This document shows, in pieces, positions 8,998-21,314 of a stretch of DNA of 64,000 bases. The position numbers and the translations under genes were made by a program. Positions within the stretch are counted from its first letter, which is position 1; each line of letters starts with the position of its first letter. The stretch lies in the NCBI RefSeq assembly GCF_009730915.1, contig NC_052489.1:31365916-31429915 (forward strand). Direction: 5' to 3'. Origin of the DNA: Dioscorea cayenensis subsp. rotundata. Taxonomy: Eukaryota > Streptophyta > Magnoliopsida > Dioscoreales > Dioscoreaceae. Below the pieces are notes generated by a model. The model searched no databases. It was given only the letters and a program-made list of their open reading frames with translations, and was not told the DNA's origin.

Positions 8998-11801
8998 TGT
9001 AATACCACTGAACCTCTGGATAATTACTTGGAAAAAAATATTTAGGGTATTACTACGGTTGCGATGAAGATTTTTTTCTCGAGTAATCTTGTTGAGAAAC
9101 CCCAAGTGGAAAGAATAAGGACCTAAGTGTAAAAAGTTTTTTTAAAAAGATTTTTGGGTTAAAGAGTAATAGAAAAAGGATTGATATAAAATGTTTTCGA
9201 AAACCAAGGACTGAAAAGGTAAGATGGAGGGATCTTTTTTTGAAATGTTGTGTTATAATCCAGGGACCATTGGATAATTTGAAAGGACCTTTTTGAGAAT
9301 ACTATTTCATAATTCAAGGACCATTTGGGAGTTTTTCAGGGACTGTTTTGTAAGAAATTATGTTTTCAGGGACTAATAGTGAATTTCGGCTGAAGAGTTA
9401 ATTGAGAGAAAAATCTAGAGCTTTAGTGTTCATCTTCTTCTACACCATTTTTGCTACTGATAACCCGAGAGAGAGGTAAAAATAAAATATGAAGAAATGG
9501 GAGAAATTAGAGGTTTTTAAGGAGAAAGATTTGGAGATCGTGGGAGGGAGTTCATAGGAGTAGTCTACTTTAGCTTGGTAAGGGTCTTCTTTGGTGTTGT
9601 TTTTGTTTAATGTTTGTGTATGTTTAGATGTATATATTTTTGGGTGATTTTGGAGGAAATAATGAATTTGTTTGATGAAATTATGATGGAGTTGATGAGA
9701 GTGTTGTTGTGAAATTATTTTTGTGTTAAAAACCCTTGTATTGGTGATGGAAATTCTTGGATTGGTGGAGAAGTCTTGGGATTTCTTGTAGCATCAACTG
9801 TAGCACGAGAGATTAGGGTTTGGTTTTAGTTAATTAAATTGGCTGATGATGATGATTAAGGTGTTAATGATGATGGTTAGATTGAATTGGTTGGGTTTAA
9901 CCAAAGCTGAAATTAGTTGAGTTGAATTGGTTTTGTTGAGTTGGGTTTGATCAAATCGAGTTGAGATGGTTTGGGTTTGGTTCAATTGATTTGGGTTAAG
10001 ATTTTTGGACTGAACCAAGTTGGTTCAATGGATTTTTAGTGTAGAATTGAGTTGGTTCAAGACTGGTTCAGGTGAAATTGAGTTTGGTTCAGTGAATTTG
10101 AGTTTGGTTCGATGGAATTGAGGTTGGTTCAGAATGGTGCTAGCCGATTTGAGTTGGGCATTAAGTGCAGATTGGAGACCAATTTGATTATCTAGGGTCG
10201 GGGTTTGAACCGATTGGGTGAGTGAGCAGATAGAGTCTATTATTATTTTGTATTTTATTTTGAGTTTAAATGTAGTATTTATTTTTGTTATATTATTACA
10301 TTAGGTGTTGTTCGGTCTTGGGAGGGAGTTCGAGTCTGCAAAGGAACCCAAGGACACCCGGAGTGAGTTGGTGAGTGGCTATTATTTTTAAATAAATAAA
10401 TTATTATTATTATTTTGAAATAATTGTTTAATGGCTAGTATTTTTGGAAATAAATGTTTAAGTATTTCATTTTTATCATGTTTGATTTCATATATAGTTG
10501 AAATATCAGTATATTTGTTTGCCATTGATGTTCATGATAACCGTATTGATACATCGGGTTTTGTATAATTATACGTGATTTGTGAATAGTGAAAATACAT
10601 GTATATGTGATTTAATTATTCAATTCTTGTATTTATTTTTTTGATGGGTATATATGCTTTGATTTGGAGTGATTTGCGAAACCATGTGAGCGTATTAAAG
10701 ATGTTTTATCGGCATTGTTAGTAGAATTGGTTTTCATTCACGGTATAGGAATGGTATCGTGGATCTGGGCTTTCTTGGCATTATCGTTGTTATACTTTTT
10801 GGCGTTGGCTTTGTGGAAAAATAATGGTTATTTCCGTGATGTGAATACTTGTCCGGAAAAGGATCACGTGTTATGATTTACTCTGAGATGGTATTATTCT
10901 TGTATTTACTTGATGGTTTTGATGGTGACGGGCTAGAGGCCCGACTACTGCGATGAGTGGGTCCCCGCAGGGCCGACCTTTAGAGGTGGCGTGGTGGACT
11001 GAGTATTGTTCTACGAGGGCGGTTCGGTGGGAGGCGGAGAGCACGGCTGGATATTCATCGGGTGGCCAGGGAGTCGCTGACCCGGGTGAGCCAGATGGGT
11101 CGGCGATGGGGACATGAGTTCCTTGGCGGCTACGAACCTAGCAGCTGGCCACGGCGAAGGTTTAGAGAGTTTTCTAGAACTCATGTTATCTTTGGGTGAG
11201 TGTTGGGTATTGCGTTATTTTGAATTTGAAATTTATGTTATTTTTGAATTGTGATGAGGGCAGTATCTTACAAAATTTGTGTTTTCTGAGAAAATCAATT
11301 GATGTTGATCTATGTTGAATTTATGTTTCAAAAAGTTCTTTAAAGATTGTATTTTTGCTAAAATTACGGTATTTTTGGAAAAGTTGGAAAATTATTTGAG
11401 AAGTTGGTATTTATATACTATATATATACTGTATTTAAGTATTTGAAATTATTAAGCCACTCTGAGCCAAGCTAGATGTCTGTGAGTTTGCGGGGAGGCG
11501 AGGGACCCTAGATTGACTGATCGACTATAGAGCTAGTCGGGGTTGAGTCCGGAGCTGCGGTGGGTCCCCACTTTCTTTATTTCTTGTCGTTTGTGTTGTG
11601 ATCTTGTAGCGGTTGTACGCATAAAATTTGAGTTATGTATTCATGATATTTATGTATTTGAACACGTAGTTGGTGTAAAGTTGTAAATTGTGATTTGTAG
11701 GTGCGATTTTTGTTTAAAAGCAGGGTGTCGGTTTCAGTTAAAAAGGGAATTTTTAAGCGATGGGTGCCACATTTACCTCGATAGAAGGGGTGGGTGTGAC
11801 A
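8998..11801 (+). repeat. 3' LTR, complete, 2804 bp
   Basis: It begins TGTAATACC and ends GGGTGTGACA. It includes an AT-rich left half, a TTGGTT/GGTTCA-rich low-complexity stretch (about 9820-10140) and a GC-rich block (about 10925-11170). No protein-coding frame of note is present. Its last 285 bp match the fragment at 8209-8486. Confidence 0.82.
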
Positions 11802-12538
11802 AGACGGGTTTGAAGCTTGTTAAAAATTCAGAAGGAAACATGGTTAACAACACTTTTTACAAGTAAATTGTTGGAAGTTTGATGTATTTAACTTCAACAA
11901 GGCCTGACATTATGTTTGGTGTAAGTCTCATTAGTAGATTCATGGAAAATCCAAAAGAGGTGCATCTCATGGCCGCAAAACGAATTCTACGATACTTACA
12001 AGGAACAATAGATTATGGAATATTGTACAAGAAAGGAGAGATATCAGAACTAATTGGATTTGCAGATAGTGATTATGCAGGAGATTTAGATGATCGGAAA
12101 AGCACATCTGGTTATGTATTTATGATGGGTTTTGGAGCTATCTCATGGTCATCAAAGAAGCAACATATTGTTACTCTTTCAACAACTGAGGCTGAATTTG
12201 TAGCAGCAACAGCATGTGCTTGTCAAGCAGTGTGGTTAAGAAATATTCTTGAAAAACTTCGATTAAAGCAAGAAGGTTCGACTCCAATATATTGCGATAA
12301 CAGTTCAACTATCAAGCTATCTAAGAATTCAGTTTTTTATGGAAGAAGCAAACATATTGACGTAAGATATCATTTCTTGCGAGATCTTACAAAGGAGAAA
12401 ATTATTGATCTCATCTACTGCAGAAGCAAAGATCAGATTGCTGATTTATTTATAAAGCCTCTCAAAATAGCTACTTTTCAGAAGCTCAGGGCATTGATCG
12501 GTGTATCTAGTATAAAAGCATTCATGCAAGAGAGATAA
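11802..12538 (+). pseudogene. Copia retrotransposon pol remnant (end of reverse transcriptase, then RNase H)
   Basis: The translation carries the typical Copia order: a YK-stop-IVGSLMYL stretch where intact elements have YKQIVGSLMYL, then TRPDIMFGVSLISRFM, HLMAAKRILRYLQGT, the RNase H blocks GFADSDYAGDLDDRKSTSGY, TTEAEF and CDNSS, and the SKHIDVRYHF and ADLFIKPL motifs near the C-terminus. A TAA replaces the expected glutamine codon (CAA) at 11864-11866, so it is dead. The 5' part is cut off by the Gypsy-type insertion ending at 11801. A TTG codon precedes the first ATG at 11882 and neither is a true start, since the frame is open back to the insertion except for that stop. Confidence 0.92.
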
Positions 12539-12568
12539 CTTTAAACTTATGAGATAAACATAAGTTTA

Positions 12569-12761
12569 AGGGAGAGTGTTAAGATAATGATGCTTATTTT
12601 AGTTTGGTTAGGATATCTTTGATTTAAATATTTAAGTTAGTTGTGTGTTTATTAAAACTCAAATTAGTAGAGATTATCTTTTTAGAATTTTGCCTTTATA
12701 AGGGCTTCAATGATTATGAATAAAGTGTGCAATTTTCCTCATATCTTCTTTTAAGTTATCA
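12569..12761 (+). repeat. Copia polypurine tract and 3' LTR
   Basis: AGGGAGAG (12569-12576) is followed immediately by TGTTAAGATAATG, the LTR start at 12577. A TATA-like CCTTTATAAGGG word and an AATAAAG polyadenylation-type signal follow. The 3' edge is placed at TTATCA (12761) by pattern only, giving a short LTR of about 185 bp. Confidence 0.6.
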
Positions 12762-13199
12762 GTATGTTCATGCCAAGCAAGTGGTACCTGTCTTAGTTCA
12801 AACCAAATCAAAACAATGATAAAGTTCATGAGTTAAAAACCAACATGTGGTCAAATCATGTCACAATTAACCATTCAGTTTATGGTCATAGACTCATAAA
12901 TAAAACCAACATGTGGCCAAAGCCACAGCTCTTCATCTGAACTTGATGAAGGTCAATAATGTCCTTGACAATATAGTTCTCATAATTATGTGAAATGTTC
13001 TTACAAACATTGCTTACAACCCAAAAACAATATAAAGATAATAACTTATGTAAATAAATAAATAAATAATGTGTCAAATATACAATATCATTTACAACAA
13101 AACAATAGCTAGATTATACAAATATGGGGAGTAATCAAGTGAGAAATATAATAATTTTTTTGAAAAATATGAGGAATATTGGACTAACTATTTAGGTCA
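12762..13199. other. AT-rich spacer
   Basis: No gene, terminal repeat or array recognised. Confidence 0.5.
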
Positions 13200-13556
13200 T
13201 TTTGCACATGTACTACTATGAAAGCCCATAATTTATAAAATTATTAGTTTTAATTGGAATGCCTTATTAAATAATTAATGGTAAACCTATCTAATGCCCT
13301 TAACCAAATTAATACAATTAAATATTTTCTAATAACAATAATTAGTTTATAACATGAGATTTTTATAAATAATATCTCTTCATTGGAATTAGTTATATTT
13401 ACTTAATCATAATTATAAAGTTCCTCAATGGCATAACTAAATTATAAAATACTCTTTTATTATTATTCTTTAAATATAATCTATTGCTCTCGTATTTTTT
13501 TTAATTTCCCATACTTAACAAAATACCAAATAGTTTTAAAAGAATTAGGAAAGATG
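13200..13556. repeat. AT-rich tandem-repeat field, left part
   Basis: The stretch containing ATAATATCTCTTCATTGG and CCTCAATGGCATAACTAA recurs at about 16320-16410 with few changes, and CAAATAGTTTTAAAAGAATT recurs at about 16498. The field is interrupted by the LTR starting at 13557. Confidence 0.65.
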
Positions 13557-14235
13557 TCACGCCCGAACCCAGGCTCGCCAGGCTCAGTGCACTGACAAAC
13601 GGCCACACACCAACCAAGCCGAGGCCCAGTAGGCATGCAAGGCCTCAAAACCTGTTCTCAAAATCACAAAACCTAACAGAGAAGCAAAACTAGAAACAAG
13701 AACAAAGTTCAACACTAAAAAGAAATAACTAAATGTTTGCACAGTCAATACAACTTTATTTAAATAAAACCTATGCCCACAACAAACGAGGCTTATTACA
13801 TGCTAATAAGATTGACGGTGACCCAACGATCCTGCTAAGCTATCCGCCACTCACCCTTACTCTTGATCTGAAAAAAAAATTAACAACAATATTTATGAGC
13901 TTGACAGCCCAGTAAGCACCACTAAAAATATAGGGATCATTTACACAAAATCATAATTTGTTGAAAATGCAAAATAATAAGGCTGTGTTTGATTGGCAAC
14001 ATGGAAAATGGGTGGAAAAGACATTATTTGTTGTTTGATTGCATCAATTTTCCCTAGAAAAAGTCACATTTTCCATGGAAAATTTTCTCCATGGAAATTG
14101 TATTTTTTTTGGCTACCTTAAACAACTGAACTTTATATAAGTTTATTGGTGAAAACCAAAAGAACAAGGAGAAAATCAAAAGAATTGAAAAGGAACTGGG
14201 GAAGCATAGGTAATTGAAGGCATATTTAATTTTTT

Positions 14236-14475
14236 CCATTCAGATTATATATATATACCAGATCTGGATATGGCCTCATATATATCTATATATATATATA
14301 CATAGTACATGTATACCACTCTCTTTGCCATTCAGATTATATATATCCATATATATATATCATCCATATATATATGCACAGTACATATATACCACACTCT
14401 TTTTCATTCAGATTATATATATATATCCATATATACATATATATGGACAATACATATATACCACGGTTTTTGCCA
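14236..14475. repeat. Three tandem 75-92 bp units inside the TIR element
   Basis: Units start at 14236, 14328 and about 14404. Each begins CATTCAGATTATATATAT and ends with a GTACAT.TATACCAC word. Confidence 0.75.
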
Positions 14476-14499
14476 TAATCAAATCATCACTACGGCATA

Positions 14500-14700
14500 A
14501 TCTTGTTAGTAAAGAAACCCTAAATCAATGGAGAATCAAAAGCATGCCATGAAACTAGAATAACAAGGCTTGCGATTAACGAATATCTGCAAACCGAGAG
14601 CGATCGAGAGGGGAGAGCGGATAGGGATTGAGACAGAAAAGCAAGGGGTGGTGAGGTTCTAGGGTTTCGAAACAAGTTAGGGATTTGGGGTAGGCATAGT
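14500..14700 (-). other. Gene-fragment-like, GC-richer segment inside the TIR element
   Basis: In contrast to the AT-rich surroundings, this segment contains a CTCTCGATCGCTCTCGG-type stretch on the minus strand and CTAGAACCTCACC, reminiscent of 5' UTR or first-exon sequence. It may be captured host DNA. No protein was recognised. Confidence 0.3.
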
Positions 14701-16017
14701 AGAGAAATATATTTGCCTTGCATGTTATTTTTCCACATAGGCCCTTACGTTATTTTTTCACATAGGTCCTTATGTTTTTCCTGGAAAACTTTTCCCATGG
14801 TGGAGGCAGGAAAAATTTTCCACTAATTTGATGGAAAATAAGGTCACGTGACAGGGTTTGTGGAAAATTTTTCCATGAAAAATTTTGGCAAACAAACAGC
14901 TTAAATTGATGGAAAATGACCCGTGGAAAATTTTTCCAGAGAAAAAAAGGGCAATCAAACACAGCCAAAATGTAATTTGTTTCAAGTAAACACCAATGTC
15001 AAACACTAAGCATATAGGTCCCCCAAACGACTATTGTCAAAACAAAATCGTAAAATTCATATATTTACCCTCGGTGACCTGAGACAAAATTACCAAAAGC
15101 CATATTTTTACTCTCGGTGACACAAGACAAAATTATCAAAGGCCGATATTCTTCACCGACGGCAAGCGGTGGGAAACTATAGTTTCTAGAACAAAATACT
15201 TCCGATGGACAAAACAATAAACTAATCAGGCAAAATACAAGAAATTTACAGTAACGTGACCCCATTTTTGTCATATCAAAATAAACCAATTAATGTAATC
15301 AAAAATTAAATAAAATACCCAAAATTAGAAAATAGTTAATCTAAATTTAAATAAACAAAATAATCATAAATTAAATAAGTATGATATTCAAAAATTAGAA
15401 ATCCTGAATTTAATGAAATGAATTAAAAATTCAGATTCTAAATATAATATCTGAAATTCAAAAGTTAAACTATCTGAATTTAAACAAATGAATTAAAACT
15501 CAGGAATGATATCATCCAGATTTTTAAATAAAGTACATAATAATTCAAAATTTAAATAAATCAACATTTAATAGTTCAAAAACTTTTAAACATATATTAA
15601 ACCTTTTAGATAAACCTAAACCAAAATATCATATCATCAACGTGATATTTAAATGAATTTAAAAATAAATCCGAAAATAATAACAAATAAATGATTTAAA
15701 ATACCAATAAATAAAAACAGTACTCTTCTCAAAAATCCCAAAATATTCAAAAATTAGAGTGTACACATATAATCATATTTATATGTGGGATACTTACCTA
15801 AATGTCTCCCAACTCCAAAGACTCCAAATCAGATTATCAAAATCAAGCACTCGAAGGAAACCCTAACAAACATAAAACTAATGAATACATATCAAATTCC
15901 TTAGGGTAATCTATGGAGTGGAAACTAAGAATGAGAATAAGCAAGATCTCACAACCACAATTAAAATTTCAAGCATCTACCTTGGATTTTTCGTCACAAA
16001 ATTCAACGGTTGGTAGT

Positions 16018-17110
16018 TTTCCATATTTAATGTAATACCAAATAAACATTTTTAAATACTTTTTAAACAAAAAAAAAGTAAAAAAAAAAATTTAGAAAAA
16101 AGTTCTACTTTCCATATAATATCAAGTTTTGGTGGAAGTTCTTATTGATTTTTTTAGGTAAACTCAATTTAATGTCTTCAACAAAATTAATATCATTGAA
16201 TCTTTTTTATTAACAACACCACAAAACAAATAAATGGAATCAAATATCTTCCATCACTGATATCACATTTAATACAAACAAAGATTTAAATACAATAAAA
16301 CATAACAATAATTAATTTATAACATGAGATGTTTATAAATAATATCTCTTAATTGGAATTGGTTATATTTACTTAATTATAATTATAAAGCTCCTCAATG
16401 GCATAACTAAACTATAAAATATTCTTTCATTGTTTTTTTGAAATTTAATTTATTGCTCTAGTATTTTTGTTTTTTAATTCCCCATATTTAATACAATACC
16501 AAATAGTTTTAAAAGAATTAACAAAGATTTTAGCTTTTTGAATACTATTGGTTTTCATTGGAAGGTCTTATTAAATATTTAATGGTAAACCAATCTAACC
16601 TTAACAAAATTAATGGCATATAATCTTTCCTATTAACAGTAATTAAATTACAACATGCACTTAATTTTTTTAAAAAAATAATTTCTTTTGGCCAATCTTT
16701 TATTCACTTGATATTTTTAAAGTTACTCAATGGAATAACAAAATTATAAATGTTATATTTTCTGAAAATATTATCTATTGGTCTTCTATTTATTTATTTA
16801 TTTATTTTTTTGGGTACTTCCCATATTTAATGTAACACCAAATAAACATTTCTAAATACTTTTTCAACAAAAAAGTTTAAAAAAAATTTAGAAAAAATTT
16901 CTACTTTCCATAGAATATAATTTTTGGTGGAAGTTCTTGTTGATTTTTAAGGTAAACTCAATCTAATGCCTTAAACAAAATCAATATCATTGAATTCTCT
17001 TTTATTAACAACACCACAAAACAAATAAATTGAATTAAATACCTTCAATTACTTATATCACATTTAATATAAACAAAGACTTAAATATAATAAAACAAAA
17101 TTTTAAAAAA
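16018..17110. repeat. AT-rich tandem-repeat field, right part
   Basis: At least two diverged units align: 16018-16260 with 16825-17060 (shared TGGTGGAAGTTCTT, AACAACACCACAAAACAAAT and CCATATTTAATGTAA words). A shorter relative lies at about 16475. Copies also match 13200-13556, so the field spanned this area before the LTR insertion. No coding potential. Confidence 0.6.
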
Positions 17111-17686
17111 AAATTAAATTTTTTCTTTAAACTCTTTGGAAGCGGATTATATATCAACTTTTACATAGATAATAATAAAAAAAAATTTTAAAAAAATTAT
17201 ATAATATATTATACATTAAAATATATTTTTAAAACTCATGAGTCATGAAGATGTGCAAATATCCATTTGTTCACCTGTGGGCAAAAAGATAACCTGGTCA
17301 AATTAGTGAATCACAAAGCAAACCCACTACCTGTACCATTAGTCTATTACGGACGGGTGCAGGCATATGTGCTTTGCCAACTTCAATGTATCCTAATGGC
17401 TGCGTCTCTAGCTGGGCCCGGTGTGGCAGTGGCAGTGGCAGTGGCAGTGGGGGAAGCGCTGATGCTCTCTCTTCTTGGAGAAGTTATGCGCAAGCATAAC
17501 GAGCCACCCATTGGTATTCCGATTCCCGCGGATGAGCATGAATAGCATTACTTTGGAGCGAATCCAATCCGTTCTTATCTTGTCGTATGCTTCTTCTTGA
17601 AGGTGAGACGCCGTCCAGGGTCTCAAATCCCATTAATACAAGGAAGAAGAAGCCCCAGCATCACAGAGAATCAGGGCTTTGAAAGG
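17111..17686 (+). promoter_or_regulatory. Upstream region of the GEM-like gene
   Basis: AT-rich up to about 17220, then GC-richer and probably transcribed. It contains a (GTGGCA) hexanucleotide run at about 17423-17448. No in-frame upstream coding exon could be joined convincingly to the gene. No clear TATA box was assigned. Confidence 0.35.
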
Positions 17687-20600
17687 ATGTCAACCATGGT
17701 GATGCACGGCAAGCAGATGCCTCAGCCTACCCCAGTTTCCGTTCTTGGGGAGGATCGCCGTGGTACGTGGGTGATTGGGACACCGGTGCCGCCCCAGGCT
17801 CATCCGGCCAACCAGCAGGCAGCCACTTGGATCGCTGTCGAATACATCCCCTCCATAGCCGCAAACCACACTTACATGAACAACTATTCAGCGCCTTTAC
17901 CTGAACTGGCCACCACCCACACTGCTCATGGTCTGGCCATGAGCACCAATACAAACCCCTACGTGCAAGTGTCTCCCGTACCTGGATCCTCCGGAAAGGG
18001 TGGGTACCTTGGTCCCTTCCTTCTTCAATGGCTTAGCTTTTGGTTTTGTTTTGTGTGTGTGGATGGGTTTTATTTTTTCATTTAAAAAAAAAAAAGAAAG
18101 GACAATTTTCAGGCCCCATGGATATGATGCTCAAAGTGTTGAACCGCTGCGGGAAGAAATTGGAGGTCACTGCCAGAAAAGCAGGGGATACGGCTGGAAA
18201 TGTCTGGAATCACCGTATGTTCATTTTTGTTCCATTCTGTTGTCAAAACTTAGTTTCTTTGCCTTTTGTCCTGGTCATACCATGTTGTATACGTATACTG
18301 TTTAATAGTAATTCTTTTTCTTTATGCAATATGTTTTTTGATGTCTAACAGAGAATTGTGTGCAAGTTCTCACATTCCTCTGTTATTATCTGTTGCTATT
18401 ACATCCATCTCGGATTCTCTACGCCAAGATTATCTTTGAAAGCATTTAGCTGCCCGGGGTCAGTCTCCAACATTTAAGCACACTATACTTTTCATCTCTT
18501 ACCAAATCCTCTTGTCCACAGCCAACTGATTTTGGCCATTTCCCAGGACAAGTCACCAGTATGTAACCACATTATTTAATCTAATCCATTTTGGTTACCT
18601 TATTCTCAGTTTCTTGTATTCTAAATTAAGTAGGAACCTTTTTGATGAAATTTCTCTTAGTTGCGGTTACTAAATACTGTTCCTTGGTTCTAATAAACAT
18701 TTGGTTGTGACATACAAGTAATTTATTACACAACTGAAAGGCTGCTTCTCACTAATCTCTTCATCTTCTCTTTTGATGTATAAATTTGTTTTCAATACAA
18801 GCAATCTTTTATAGTTCTGAAAGGCTAAATCATCAGGCAGGGATGAGTTTCCATTCTTGTTGGAGCACAAGGCAGAACTGAAGTGAATCTATGTTGTTAT
18901 GAAGAGGTTTCAAAAAGTCTCTAAATAATGTCTCCAACTCTCCATTGATGAGAATGATTGCCTACCAGATTCACGAGCCTTACACCAAATGGTAGTTGTA
19001 GGCTTCTCGTTGCCTTCTTTGCAGTAATAGCCCTGCTGCCGTGATGTAATGCCATAGTCTCATTTTTGTCCCTATGATGGAGAAACATGCCAATACCTGT
19101 TATCCTAATGCCTGAGTGTGGTTTTGTTAAAATTGGTAGTTATTTGACTTTCTAAGTTCAAGAGAAGAAAATGCCAATGGATAGCCAATCAAGTCCCTTC
19201 CCTTCCTCCTCACACCTTCTAAAAATGAAAAGACAACAATGTTTAATTGGTCAAACGTGCCTTGTATAGATTCTTCTCCCGTATTGAGATTTTAGAATTT
19301 ATTTATTGTTTGGCTACATTTGTTGTTAGCTTATGCATATGACTGGTCCAGGACACAAGTTTGACGATATACTCACTTGATGCTAAAAATTTTTATACGT
19401 CTTTATCTCATCCCTTAGGACATTTGGGGTTCTAATTATCTTTGGACTTTGTGAAAGTAAAAACTAAACTGCAATCTATTCAAAATTTCAAATTGATTTT
19501 TGTGCTATTAGTTAGTCTTGAGCATTCCAGTTTCAAGTGACATTTCTTGAATTGTGAGTATTGTTGATAAGTTGAAGTCATCGAGCATAAGTTGATAAAT
19601 GAATTGTTCTTAATGATTTTTTTTTTTTTACTGTAATTGTGCTAGGTTTGATGCCATTTCTTTTTTTTTTCAAACCAGTTAGAACTGGGCCCAGCATTAC
19701 TGATGCTGCGATGTCTAGACTTGCCCAAGGGACAAAAGTTCTTGCAGAAGGTGGACGTGATAAAGTTTTCCTGCAGACATTCACTACGTTGCCAGGAGAA
19801 CAACTCAAAAAGTCATATGCTTGTTATCTATCTACATCTTCTGGTCCTGTGATAGGGACACTCTATATAACCACAGCAAGATTAGCCTTTTGTAGTGATA
19901 ATCCTCTCTGCCAAAATGTTGCCCCAGGGCAGCTCGAGTGGGTTTTTTATAAGGTATGCCTCTTGCTTTTCTGTCTCAATACATTCCAAATTGCAACATA
20001 GTCATATTACCATGATGTCCTCACCTACTGTTAATGATCATTTTGTTTACTTAATCTAGAAAAAAAAAATTACCGTTAGATGAAATGCCCCATCTGGTTT
20101 CTCATATGAGTAGATTGAAGAGTGTGGCCACCACTTTGAACATATACACTTTCAGAGTTCGGAAGTTCATAAGAAGGCATTTTCCTCTTAAGAAAGAGGA
20201 GAGTGTAGTAAGAATTTATGTTATAATAAACTTATCATTGGGTATTTACAGAAGTATGTATCTCCTAAATTATAAGCAAACTCCCCCTTAGTAAAATTGT
20301 CTTTGGCTCTCTTTTTTGGCTCATTTTGCCCCTTATAGGTTTGCTTATTTACAACCCACCATCAAGTAGCCATTATAATTTTCTGAGATATTTCTAGGAG
20401 GCCTTTCAAATTTAAGCCTTTGAATTTATTGTATATTTTTATTGCATATATCTCCTCGCAAACATATTATATATATCCCGTAAAAACTCTGTTATTTGCA
20501 TGTATACAATGCCAACTGGAAATTTTTTTGAATGATGTTTTTACCTTCATCTTTCTTCTGATGTTACTTAAAATTATTTAGAACCTGGGCTTTTGGCTTG

Positions 20601-21314
20601 CATAACGTTGCAGAAAATGGATAACCTTCAAAAATCAGCAAACCAAAAGTGATTGGGATCAAAATCAAATTATTCACTTGCTCAAATGTTTATAAAGATT
20701 CAAGGACAGAATTTTTTTATATTTTTATGGGACTTTAAACCATGGGGATACAAAACCAATTAGCGCGGTACGGATTATGTAGCAATTTCCCATTTTATAT
20801 GATGTACAAGCAATTTTCCTAATTGTTAAAATATTAACAATTCAAGTTATGTAAGCATTTACTATACATGTGATATCCACAATGATTAGCATAAAAAAAT
20901 TTACTTATGAACTTAAATTGTTTTCAATATATAATATTGTACATAAAGTTGTTTTGTTAAAAGCTATATAATTATAGAAGCCATTATAGACGAGCATTTA
21001 GCCTGTTTTGTTGGAAATTAAATGAAACTGAAGTGTTTTAGTTTTAAATTTTCAAAAACCAAACCTGATATTACATGAAGTTAATGTTGTTGCTAGATTA
21101 ATCTTTGAAACTTATTTGTGTTGATCAGGTTGTGGTGCAAATTGATCAGCTGAAGGCTGCGAATCCTTCTTCTAACAGCAGGAACCCAGCAGAGAAGTAC
21201 ATTCAGATTGTCACTGCAGACAACCATGAGTTCTGGTTCATGGGTTTTCTGTCCTACGACAAAGCCCTGAAGCATCTGACTGAGGCTTTAAAGCATTCTA
21301 GCTACTATAAGTAA
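17687..21314 (+). CDS. GEM-like protein with GRAM domain (GLABRA2-expression-modulator / FIP1 family)
   Basis: Four coding exons join cleanly: 17687-17999, 18113-18214, 19679-19953 and 21129-21314, all with GT/AG borders, for 291 residues ending TAA at 21312-21314. The start is the first ATG in frame. The N-terminal 105 residues are proline-rich and end [15 protein letters not shown]; then come [16 protein letters not shown] and DTAGNVWNH, typical of the family. Exon 3 gives [20 protein letters not shown], the conserved lead-in to the GRAM domain (about residues 168-246), which is completed across the exon 3/4 junction. Length and exon layout suit the family (about 250-300 residues). Known members are linked to ABA and hormone responses and, for GEM itself, to control of GLABRA2 in epidermal patterning; which member this is cannot be told. 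It is convergent with the gene at 21856-22483. Confidence 0.93.

Larger units (their letters stand above)
8209..11801 (+). mobile_element. Non-autonomous large-LTR Gypsy-type retrotransposon (LARD-like), 5' end lost in gap
   Basis: Visible parts in order are: the last 278 bp of a 5' LTR (8209-8486); a primer-binding site TGGTATCGGAGC (8492-8503), one base from the usual initiator-Met tRNA site TGGTATCAGAGC; about 480 bp of internal DNA; a polypurine tract AGAGGGAAGGA (8986-8996); and a complete 3' LTR (8998-11801) that starts TGTAATACC and ends GGGTGTGACA. The internal region has no gag or pol frame, so the element would depend on proteins from a relative. The tract preceding the 3' LTR resembles the 3' ends of Tekay/Del-type Gypsy elements. 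It sits inside a Copia element whose left half is in the gap. The 5 bp after the LTR are AGACG; the matching left flank is not available. Confidence 0.82.
13981..14966. mobile_element. 986-bp non-autonomous DNA transposon with terminal inverted repeats
   Basis: The ends are an exact 15-bp inverted pair, GGCTGTGTTTGATTG at the left and CAATCAAACACAGCC at the right, with looser complementarity further in. The subterminal regions are packed with TGGAAAATTTTTCCA-type palindromes in both orientations. There is no transposase frame. The flanks (TAA on the left, AAA on the right) leave the target-site duplication, and so the superfamily, unresolved; the end sequence would suit Harbinger or hAT. Confidence 0.75.
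13557..16017 (-). mobile_element. Solo or truncated Gypsy-type LTR (minus orientation likely)
   Basis: It starts TGTCACGCCCGAACCC on the + strand, a hallmark edge of Gypsy-type plant LTRs; as a reverse complement it is the GGGCGTGACA 3' edge. The following region has LTR-like composition, including a CGCCACTCACCCTTACTC block. No internal coding or primer-binding region follows. The right edge is uncertain: it is placed just before AT-rich field sequence resumes around 16018, and no target-site duplication was found. A TIR element (13981-14966) is inserted in it. Confidence 0.55.

Noticed and set aside
14214..14552. 112-codon Tyr/Ile-rich frame
   Set aside because: Produced by AT-rich tandem units inside the TIR element.
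17267..17545. 92-codon frame upstream of the GEM-like gene
   Set aside because: Contains a translated hexanucleotide repeat and no recognisable domain, and cannot be spliced in frame to the GEM-like exon 1; treated as upstream or UTR sequence.
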